From the NCBI GenBank assembly GCA_035507915.1, contig DATJNS010000124.1:1-12397 (forward strand): a DNA stretch of 12,397 bases, given 5' to 3'. The position numbers were made by a program, and so were the translations under genes. Within the stretch, counting starts at the first letter, position 1. The number at the start of each line of letters is the position of its first letter. Positions 6,675-12,397 of this stretch are shown piece after piece. Source of the stretch: JACQAI01 sp035507915. Lineage in GTDB: Bacteria > Pseudomonadota > Alphaproteobacteria > Elsterales > Elsteraceae. Under the pieces are notes generated by a model, which was not told the origin of the DNA, did no database searches, and saw nothing but the letters and a program-made list of their open reading frames with translations.

Positions 6675-7946
6675 ATGGACGCCGCGACCGACGCGCAGCA
6701 GAGCGCCTTGCGCAAGACGGCCTTCCGGCTGGTGCCGCTACTCACGCTCGCCTACGTGTTCAACTACCTCGACCGCACCTGTCTCGGCTTCGCGGCGCTG
6801 ACCATGAACCGGGACATCGGCCTGTCGGCGGCGCAGTTCGGCCTGGGCGCCGGATTGTTCTTCGCGACCTATTGCGTCTTCGAGATCCCGAGCAATCTGG
6901 CGTTGCATCGCTTCGGCGCACGACGCTGGATCGCGCGCATCATGATCACCTGGGGCTTGGTCTCCGCCGCGACGGCGCTGGCGACCGGACCGACCAGCTT
7001 CTATGCGGTGCGGCTGCTGCTCGGTATCGCCGAGGCCGGGTTCTTCCCGGGCGTCGCCTACTACCTGGCGGCCTGGTTCCCGCAGCAGCAGCGCAGCCGC
7101 ATGCTGGCGTGGTTCCTGCTCGCCATACCGGTCTCCTCGCTGGTCGGCGGACCGATCTGCGGCGCGCTGCTTCAGATGGATGGCGTGCTCGGCCTGGCCG
7201 GATGGAAATGGCTCTTCATCATGGTCAGCGCCCCCTGCGTGGTGCTCGGCGTCGCGGTCTTGTTCATGCTCGCCGATCGCCCGCAAGACGCCTCCTGGCT
7301 GTCGCGCGCCGAGTCCGACGCGCTGCTCGCGATGCACGCCGCCGAGCAGCGCGAGCGGCCGCGCGGCGCATTCTGGGAGGCGCTCACCGACAGTCGCGTG
7401 CTGCTGCTCGCCGCGATCCAGTTCGGCTTCACCCTGGCGTCCTACGGCATCGGCATCTGGCTGCCGCTGATCATCAAGGGCTATCACCTCTCCAATCTGG
7501 GGATCGGTTTCCTGTCGGCGATCCCCTACGTGTTCGCCTCGGTCGGCATGATCATGTGGGCACGGCGCGTCGACCGACGCGGCGGCCGCATCACCCAGCT
7601 CACCGTGACGTGCCTCCTGGGGGCGCTCGGCCTGGGCGGCGCGGTGTTCGCCGGTGCGCTCGTGCCGTCGATGATCGCGCTGACGATCTCCCTGATCGGC
7701 GTGACCGCGGCACGCGCGATCTTCTGGGTGTTGCCGACCCGCTTCCTGACCGGCGTCGCGGCGGCCGGCGGCCTCGCCTTCATCAATTCGATCGGCACGT
7801 TGGGCGGTTTCGCCGGACCGTACATGATGGGCTGGCTCAAGGACGCGACCAGCGGCTACGTCGCGGGGCTGCTCGCGATGGCGGTCGTTATGCTCGTGAC
7901 GGCCGGGCTGTCGGCGGCGCTCCGCCGCGTGATGACGCAGGACTGA
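6675..7946 (+). CDS. MFS transporter of the anion:cation symporter (ACS) type
   Basis: This 423-residue inner-membrane protein has about 12 hydrophobic segments. YLDRTCLGFAALTMNRDIGL (31-50), VFEIPSNLALHRFGARRW (68-85) and RLLLGIAEAGFFPGV (113-127) are hallmarks of the ACS family (phthalate, tartrate, glucarate and hexuronate permeases), which import organic anions with protons. ATG 6675 is preceded by GGGAGGA at 6661-6667 with ideal spacing; the frame remains open upstream into the divergent VOC gene but that part is antisense. It belongs to a different MFS family from the three paralogues around it. It leads a + strand unit with the GlcG-like and second VOC genes (106 bases, then 15 bases apart), suggesting that it imports the compound those proteins act on. 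The carboxylate substrate is unknown. Confidence 0.92.
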   Translation: MDAATDAQQSALRKTAFRLVPLLTLAYVFNYLDRTCLGFAALTMNRDIGLSAAQFGLGAGLFFATYCVFEIPSNLALHRFGARRWIARIMITWGLVSAATALATGPTSFYAVRLLLGIAEAGFFPGVAYYLAAWFPQQQRSRMLAWFLLAIPVSSLVGGPICGALLQMDGVLGLAGWKWLFIMVSAPCVVLGVAVLFMLADRPQDASWLSRAESDALLAMHAAEQRERPRGAFWEALTDSRVLLLAAIQFGFTLASYGIGIWLPLIIKGYHLSNLGIGFLSAIPYVFASVGMIMWARRVDRRGGRITQLTVTCLLGALGLGGAVFAGALVPSMIALTISLIGVTAARAIFWVLPTRFLTGVAAAGGLAFINSIGTLGGFAGPYMMGWLKDATSGYVAGLLAMAVVMLVTAGLSAALRRVMTQD

Positions 7947-8052
7947 CGCGCATGCGCGTCCCGATGCGCATCATCCTGGTCTCTTCATCTTTGGTTCCGA
8001 CCGGCGCATAGTCGGCCGACAGCGGGTCACGCGCGTGCAAAAGGAGACCGGC

Positions 8053-8448
8053 ATGACGCTCACGTTGGAGGAAGCCAATCGCGTGATCGAGGGCGCGGTG
8101 GCGAAGGCGCGAGAGCTCAAGATCAGGATCAGCGTCGCGGTATGCGACGCCGGCGGCCGTCTGATGGCGTTCCAGCGCATGGACAATGCCATCTGGGCCA
8201 GCGTCTACGGCAGCCAGGGCAAGGCGGTCGCCTCGGCGGCGTTCGGGCGCGCCAGCGGCCTGCTGACCGAGCGGGCCGATCATCCGACCCCGCGCGGCAT
8301 CGCTGCGGCGGAGGGCGGCCACATGATCATGGGCCAGGGCGCCGTGCCGATCCTGCGCGACGGCGTGGTCCTCGGCGCCTGCGGCGTCGGCGGAGGCACG
8401 GCGCAGGAGGACGAAGACTGCGCCAAAGCCGGTGCCGCGCGGCTCTAA
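8053..8448 (+). CDS. GlcG/HbpS-family protein (DUF336, haem-binding-like)
   Basis: This is a 131-residue single-domain protein. The central RISVAVCDAGGRLMAFQRMD stretch, the SQGKAVASAAFGR helix and the GAVPILRDGVVLGACGVGGG glycine-rich end match the GlcG/HbpS/PduO-C-like fold. Members include the haem-binding HbpS of Streptomyces and the GlcG protein of the glycolate locus; most have no proven function. No signal peptide is visible, so it should be cytosolic. ATG 8053 was chosen over a GTG 18 bases upstream because AAGGAG (8041-8046) is ideally spaced from it. It lies between the ACS transporter and a VOC gene, and such proteins commonly accompany small-molecule oxidation or lyase operons. 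The specific role is unknown. Confidence 0.87.
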   Translation: MTLTLEEANRVIEGAVAKARELKIRISVAVCDAGGRLMAFQRMDNAIWASVYGSQGKAVASAAFGRASGLLTERADHPTPRGIAAAEGGHMIMGQGAVPILRDGVVLGACGVGGGTAQEDEDCAKAGAARL

Positions 8449-8463
8449 GCAACGGAGGTCGAC

Positions 8464-8871
8464 ATGGCGAAGCTGCGGCATTTCGCGATCGTGGTGAAGG
8501 ACCAGGAAAAATCCGCCGCGTTCTACGAGCAGGCCTTCGGCCTCAAACGCGCCGGCTTCGAGGATCTCGGCTGGAGCTCCGCCCTCTACCTGACCGACGG
8601 CGTCGTCAATTTGGCGCTGCTCCACTATCGCGAGGAGCGCGGCTCCGGCCTCAAGGACCCGAAGGGCTTCGTCGGGGCGCACCACTTCGGATTCCAGGTC
8701 GAGGACCTCGCCGAGGCCCAGAAGCAGATCGAGGCGGCCGGCGGCACCTTCTTCTTCGATCTCGGCGACGATGCCGAGAAGGAGAATTTCGAGCGCAAGT
8801 TCAAGGACCCCGACGGCATCATCATCGACATCTCGAAGAAGGGCTGGAGCGGCACGGGCGACCGCCGCTGA
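8464..8871 (+). CDS. Second VOC-superfamily protein (glyoxalase/dioxygenase-like)
   Basis: The 135-residue protein has two VOC modules. Candidate metal ligands are H6 in LRHFAIVV, H54 in LALLHY, H74 in AHHFGFQV and D122 in GIIIDIS, where the family usually has Glu. The Glu-to-Asp change may alter the metal or the reaction class. It resembles short single-chain VOC proteins annotated as glyoxalases, which usually act as dimers. GGAGG (8454-8458) is five bases from ATG 8464, and the gene starts 15 bases after the GlcG-like gene, so the two are cotranscribed. It is not closely similar to the VOC protein of the leftward operon. The substrate is unknown. Confidence 0.87.
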   Translation: MAKLRHFAIVVKDQEKSAAFYEQAFGLKRAGFEDLGWSSALYLTDGVVNLALLHYREERGSGLKDPKGFVGAHHFGFQVEDLAEAQKQIEAAGGTFFFDLGDDAEKENFERKFKDPDGIIIDISKKGWSGTGDRR

Positions 8872-8915
8872 GCCTGCGCCGAGACTGACCTCCGCCTTCG
8901 GGTGGCTTCTCCGAT

Positions 8916-8943
8916 CGGCGGGGGGCTCGTTCTCCCCCCGCCG
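8916..8943. terminator. GC-rich hairpin between convergent VOC and MFS genes
   Basis: CGGCGGGGGG (8916-8925) and CCCCCCGCCG (8934-8943) form a perfect 10-base stem with the 8-base loop CTCGTTCT. It sits between the VOC stop (8871) and the stop of MFS paralogue 3 (8954). Its very stable stem suits transcription termination or 3'-end protection in either direction, although no T tract follows on either strand. Confidence 0.6.
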
Positions 8944-8953
8944 CCGCCATGCG

Positions 8954-10354
8954 TCAGTGCGAGATCTGCTCCAGCTCGAGCGCGCGCGTCCGCGGCCCCC
9001 AGATGCCGATCGACAGCACCACCATCAGCATCGCGAACGCGATCAGCGCGAACACGCCCTTGGTGCCCGCCGCCTGCAGGAAGAACGCGATGATGAAGCT
9101 CGCGAACACCGTGCTGATGCGGCTGAACGAGTAGGTGAAGCCGACCGCGCGCGCGCGCACGCGGGTCGGGAACAGCTCGCTCTGGTAGCCGTGGAACGAG
9201 TAGGACAGCACGTTGTTGGACAGCGTGATCAGGATGCCGAAGGCGATCAGCAGCACCATCGTGCTCTGATACGCGAACAGCATGCCGAACACGCCGATGC
9301 AGCATGCCGCGCCGACCAGCTGCCATTTGCGTTCCCATTTGTCGGCGAAGGTCATCGCCAGCATCGGGCCGAACGGATTGGCGATCGCGATGATGAAGGA
9401 GTAGAGCAGGCTTTCACCGAGCTTGATGCCGGCCTGCTGCGCGATCAGGGTCGGCACCCAAGCGGCGAAACCATAGAAGCCGAACGTCTGGAAGAACTGG
9501 AACACCATCAGCATGATGGTGCGGCGGCGGTAGGGCGGCTCCCAGATCTCGGCGAACCGCCCGACCGGCTCGAGCTTGTCGAGCGCGTGATCGGCCGGCG
9601 CCGGCAGGGGTGCGCCGCCGAGGTCGCGGCTGACCTTGGCTTCGAGCGTCGCCGTGATGGCCTCGGCCTCGTCGACCCGGCCCTGGTTGATCAGCCAGCG
9701 CGGGCTCTCCGGCAGGCCGAGGCGCAGCACCCACACGGCGAGCGCGCCGAGCGAGCCGATCGCCACCACCCAGCGCCAACCCGAGACGCCGAACGGCGCC
9801 TCCGGCACCAGCATGTAGGCGATGAACGCCACCACCGGGACGATGCAGAACTGCACCATCTGGTTGAAGGCGAAGGCGCGGCCGCGCAGAGCCTTCGGCA
9901 CCAGCTCGGCGACGTAGGTGTCGATGGTCACGAGCTCCACGCCGATCCCGATGCCGGCGATCAGACGCCACAGGCACACCTCGAGGCCGCTGTTCTGCAC
10001 CGCCATGACGAGGGTGGCGAGGCTGTACCACAGCATCGAAAAAGTGAAGATCGTGCGCCGGCCGTATTTGTCGGCGACGGAGCCGAACACGAACGTCCCG
10101 ATGAACAGGCCCGTGAAGGTTGCGGCGACGAACAACGCCGGGCCGGTGAAGATACCGACCGACACGCCGGTCAACAGACCCGCCTTGATCAGCCCGGGAA
10201 TCACGTACGCGGTCATGAACAGGTCGTAGAGCTCGAACATGCCGCCCAACGACAGCAGCGCCACCAACTGCCAGACGTGCCGCGTCGCCGGCAATCGGTC
10301 GAGGCGGGCCAGAATCGCCGCCGCGGATGGTCGCCCCGAACTCGTCGCACTCAT
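8954..10354 (-). CDS. MFS transporter, sugar-porter/NiaP-like metabolite symporter (paralogue 3)
   Basis: The 466-residue protein has the same length as paralogue 2 and aligns with it without a gap, at about 89% identity by eye. It keeps GGMFELYDLF, VADKYGRR (93-100), R130 and E140 in TM4, PESPRWL (215-221) and the ISH C-terminus. Distinguishing changes include S92 for Tyr in the loop 2-3 motif, FCI for LSV near residue 169, LGL for RRI before PESPRWL, and DKWERKW for DRTERKW in the second-half loop. The last 38 residues are identical, and DNA there is almost identical too. ATG 10354 follows a GGGGGGAAGGCG leader like those of its paralogues. It lies downstream of the Npt-type gene (114 bases) on the same strand, but a 30-base hairpin separates them, so it may have its own promoter. 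The substrate is unknown. Confidence 0.92.
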   Translation of the reverse strand: MSATSSGRPSAAAILARLDRLPATRHVWQLVALLSLGGMFELYDLFMTAYVIPGLIKAGLLTGVSVGIFTGPALFVAATFTGLFIGTFVFGSVADKYGRRTIFTFSMLWYSLATLVMAVQNSGLEVCLWRLIAGIGIGVELVTIDTYVAELVPKALRGRAFAFNQMVQFCIVPVVAFIAYMLVPEAPFGVSGWRWVVAIGSLGALAVWVLRLGLPESPRWLINQGRVDEAEAITATLEAKVSRDLGGAPLPAPADHALDKLEPVGRFAEIWEPPYRRRTIMLMVFQFFQTFGFYGFAAWVPTLIAQQAGIKLGESLLYSFIIAIANPFGPMLAMTFADKWERKWQLVGAACCIGVFGMLFAYQSTMVLLIAFGILITLSNNVLSYSFHGYQSELFPTRVRARAVGFTYSFSRISTVFASFIIAFFLQAAGTKGVFALIAFAMLMVVLSIGIWGPRTRALELEQISH

Positions 10355-10380
10355 CGCCTTCCCCCCACGCTTCGTCTCTA

Positions 10381-10410
10381 AGTGACTATGCCCTTACGGG
10401 CATCGTCACT
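10381..10410 (-). promoter_or_regulatory. 30-base imperfect palindrome/hairpin upstream of MFS paralogue 3
   Basis: On the - strand AGTGAC-G-ATGCCC pairs with GGGCAT-A-GTCACT: two 6-base stems separated by one G-A mismatch and closed by a GTAA loop, which fits the stable GNRA tetraloop class in RNA. It begins 27 bases upstream of the paralogue 3 start codon and about 58 bases after the Npt-gene stop. It may be the terminator or 3'-end stabiliser of the upstream unit, a leader element of the MFS mRNA, or a DNA operator. No T run follows. Confidence 0.45.
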
Positions 10411-10468
10411 CTATCGGCCGGTCCGCCGCCGCGGAACCGTCGCGCAGGTCATACCAGGCTTGCGTTTG

Positions 10469-11827
10469 TCAGGTTCGGGTCGCCGATCCGAGCGCAGGCT
10501 GGGGCGGTGCCGACGCGGCTTCCAGCGTGCGCTGCCGCCGTCCGAGCCACAGCGCATTGACGAGCCACAGCGCGCCCAGGGCGATCGCGGCGACCGCCGT
10601 CGCCCGCGTGCCGAAAACGCTCAGCAGCGGCACCGTCCAGGCGCCGACCTGGTCGCCCAGCCGATAGACGAACATGTCGATCATCGCCTTCGCCTTGAAG
10701 CGGTCTTCGCGCGGCACCACGGTGAAGAGCACCTCGCGGGTCGGCCGGGCGATCGCATAGTCGCTGGTGCGCCGCACCACCTGGAAGATCGCGATCGCCG
10801 CGAGACCGGGCACCAGCGTGAGCGCGCCGAACCCGACCATCGTCAACGCCGGCAGGACGCCCAGCGCCAGCGGCACGCCGAGCAGGCCGACGATGCGGCC
10901 GGTGAAGAAAAGCTGCGTCGCGAGCGTCAGGCTGTTGACGCAGAGGTCGATGGTCGCGAAGAACGCCGTCTGGTCGGCGCGGTTGGCGAAGCTGTCGCGG
11001 ACGATGCCGGCCTGCGCGAAATAGAGGAAGGTCGACGTGATCGTGAACAGCAGCATGAAGCCGCTGACGTTCGCGAGGTAGGGCGAACGGACGGCGTGCG
11101 TGATGCCGGCCAGGATGCCGCCGCCGATGACGCGCTCGTCGGCCTGCGCCGCGCCATCGGCGCGCGGCTGTCGATGCAGGACCGTCGACAGCTTGCCGAG
11201 CCGGCGAGCACTGAATACCGCGACCTCGAGCAGCACGGCCGAGCCGATCAGGAGCATCGTCGGCGACGCGAAGCGCGCCAGGGTCGCCGTGATCGTCGAG
11301 CCGGAGACCGCGCCCAGCGAGGCGCCGGCCGCGATGAAGCCGAACAGCCGCTTGCCCTGCTCGGGGCCGAACAGATCGACGTTGAGCTGCCAGAACAGCG
11401 AAATGACGAAGAGATTGTAGACCGAGGTCCAGATGAAGAAGACGCGACCGATCCAGATCGTCTGCTCGGGACTCGCCATGTGCAGCGCCGCCGCGAACAC
11501 CAGGATGTTGGCGGCGAAGAAGCGGTAGCTCAGCGTGATGAAGCGGCTGCGCGGCAGCTTCTTGACCAGATACGCGAACGGCAGGTTCACGAGCAGCACG
11601 CCGACGAGCGTGCCGGTGAACAGCCACGGCAGGTGATTGACGCCGCCCGCGACGCCCGCCTGGTCGCGCATCGGGCGCATGATGTAGTAGGACGACATCA
11701 CCGAGAAGATGCACAGCCAGCACCACAGCACCGCGCGCAGCTCCTCCGGCTGCACGGCGGCGATCTTCTCCAGCAGCCGATGGACGCGCCCGGGCGGGCC
11801 GGGCGACGCGTGGTCACGCTCGTCCAT
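10469..11827 (-). CDS. Npt1/Npt2 (Tlc/AAA) family nucleotide exchange-type transporter
   Basis: This 452-residue inner-membrane protein has about 12 hydrophobic segments and a hydrophilic N-terminus. SSYYIMRPMRDQAG (46-59) in the first helix region, the long TM-rich first half with FWQLNVDLFGPEQGKRLFGFIAAGAS, and the later RRTSDYAIARPTREVLFTVV segment match bacterial proteins annotated as NTP/NDP exchange transporters. In obligate intracellular bacteria the Tlc family swaps host ATP for ADP; homologues in free-living proteobacteria have no established substrate. ATG 11827 is preferred to a TTG two codons upstream because GGAG lies 9 bases before it. The gene starts 26 bases after the F420-reductase-like gene and is probably cotranscribed with it. 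A general MFS permease is the alternative reading. Confidence 0.72.
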   Translation of the reverse strand: MDERDHASPGPPGRVHRLLEKIAAVQPEELRAVLWCWLCIFSVMSSYYIMRPMRDQAGVAGGVNHLPWLFTGTLVGVLLVNLPFAYLVKKLPRSRFITLSYRFFAANILVFAAALHMASPEQTIWIGRVFFIWTSVYNLFVISLFWQLNVDLFGPEQGKRLFGFIAAGASLGAVSGSTITATLARFASPTMLLIGSAVLLEVAVFSARRLGKLSTVLHRQPRADGAAQADERVIGGGILAGITHAVRSPYLANVSGFMLLFTITSTFLYFAQAGIVRDSFANRADQTAFFATIDLCVNSLTLATQLFFTGRIVGLLGVPLALGVLPALTMVGFGALTLVPGLAAIAIFQVVRRTSDYAIARPTREVLFTVVPREDRFKAKAMIDMFVYRLGDQVGAWTVPLLSVFGTRATAVAAIALGALWLVNALWLGRRQRTLEAASAPPQPALGSATRT

Positions 11828-11853
11828 GCGCAACGGCTCCGCGGCGATGCCGG

Positions 11854-12397
11854 CTACTTCAGGGTCGCGGCGATCTTTTGGATCTCGGCGGGGCTGTGCT
11901 CGCCGGCGAGCGGCGTGCCGGGGCGCAGGTACTTGCCCATCGCGAGGCCGCCGACGAGGACCGGCTCGAAGCCGATCTCCTTGATCAGGCTGCTCGCCAG
12001 CGCGACCGCCTGCTGATCGTCGCCGGCGATCGGCACGCCGATCGATTTATTGGCGTCCGCCCCCACCGAGGCCGAGCCGATCGCATTGAACCCGCGCACG
12101 ACGTGCGAGCCCGGCAACCACTTCGCCGTGACGAGGCCGGGACCGCCCTGGGCGTCGACCGATTTGACGAAATCCTCGCCGTCCCGGCGCGGGATGGGGT
12201 TCGAGATGTCCATCACGAGCCGCTTGGTCGCGAGCGCCTTGCCGTGGTCGCGGCCAACCTGCTCGACCGCGGTGTAGGGCACGACCAGCAGGATGACGTC
12301 GCCGAAGGCGACCGCCTGGTCGACCGTGCCGGCCGACGCGTTGGGGCCGGCGCCGGCGACCAGATCCTTGAGCGCCTCGGGATGACGCGAGGAGAAC
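11854..12397 (-). CDS. NADPH-dependent F420 reductase-like NAD(P)-binding protein, N-terminus missing
   Basis: 180 residues are visible; the frame runs open through the right window edge, so roughly the first 25-30 residues, with the GxGxxG dinucleotide loop, are missing. The first visible residues FSSRHPEAL match the end of the second beta strand, where the Ser-Arg pair recognises the 2'-phosphate of NADPH. Next come FGDVILLVVPYTAVEQV, VMDISNPIPRRDG (the conserved dinucleotide-side strand and loop), VVRGFNAIG, and a C-terminal substrate-side region with EIGFEPVLVGGL. This is the F420-dependent NADP oxidoreductase (PF03807-type) fold. Most proteobacteria with such genes do not make F420, so the real hydride partner is uncertain. 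It is upstream of, and 26 bases from, the Npt-type transporter. Confidence 0.82.
   Translation of the reverse strand, partial: FSSRHPEALKDLVAGAGPNASAGTVDQAVAFGDVILLVVPYTAVEQVGRDHGKALATKRLVMDISNPIPRRDGEDFVKSVDAQGGPGLVTAKWLPGSHVVRGFNAIGSASVGADANKSIGVPIAGDDQQAVALASSLIKEIGFEPVLVGGLAMGKYLRPGTPLAGEHSPAEIQKIAATLK

Noticed and set aside
7947..8052. Terminator or promoter in the gap between the ACS and GlcG-like genes
   Set aside because: Only short palindromes (GCGCATGCGC and a 6-base GCGCAT/ATGCGC stem) are visible, with no T run and no convincing promoter boxes.
2897..10354. Composite transposon bounded by the two inverted MFS copies
   Set aside because: No transposase, terminal inverted repeats or target-site duplications were seen; the repeats are ordinary transporter coding sequences.
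8771..10381. A 536-codon + strand open frame over MFS paralogue 3
   Set aside because: The translation is a low-complexity run rich in Arg, His, Asp, Glu and Gln, the typical antisense product of a GC-rich membrane-protein gene; the matching frame appears opposite paralogue 2 as well.
10382..12016. A 544-codon + strand open frame over the Npt-type transporter
   Set aside because: It shows the same antisense composition and no motif; the - strand frame has coherent helices and a family match.

Overview
The window is GC-rich, with third codon positions mostly G or C and long antisense frames left open by codon bias. It comes from a proteobacterium, most likely an alphaproteobacterium of the Hyphomicrobiales/Rhodospirillales type. 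That placement is inference from base composition, densely packed short operons and the gene families present. I see no rRNA, tRNA, CRISPR array, insertion sequence or integrase, and no transcription regulator. The window reads as a transporter-rich catabolic island with both ends cut by the window edges.

Layout from left to right. (1) + strand: the C-terminal 50 residues of a ring-opening amidohydrolase (cyanuric acid amidohydrolase/barbiturase family), then an isopenicillin-N-synthase-like 2-oxoglutarate/Fe(II) dioxygenase. (2) Two divergent MFS transporters of one paralogous family (1243-2637 on -, 2897-4297 on +). (3) A - strand operon of a VOC metalloenzyme, a RidA-like imine deaminase and a DoeA/creatinase-like M24 hydrolase, diverging from (4) a + strand operon of an ACS-type MFS transporter, a GlcG/HbpS-like protein and a second VOC protein. 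(5) A third MFS paralogue on - (8954-10354), about 89% identical to the + strand copy at 2897-4297. (6) On -, an NAD(P)-binding F420-reductase-like protein (partial) followed by a Tlc/Npt-type nucleotide exchange transporter.

Most striking architecture: the MFS paralogues at 2897-4297 and 8954-10354 have the same length, align without gaps, and form a roughly 1.4-kb inverted repeat enclosing the whole 4.66-kb catabolic cassette. The centre of symmetry (about 6625) falls in the cassette's own divergent promoter region. Near their 3' ends the two genes share perfect tracts of 100 and 83 bases. This suggests inverted duplication with later gene conversion, and a cassette that homologous recombination could flip.

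Working hypothesis (inference): the island imports and breaks down cyclic nitrogen compounds such as pyrimidine-, imide- or ectoine-like rings. Several MFS importers would take them up, the dioxygenase could hydroxylate the ring, the barbiturase-family enzyme and the DoeA-like enzyme would open cyclic amide or amidine bonds, and RidA would remove reactive enamine/imine products. Substrates cannot be read from the sequence.
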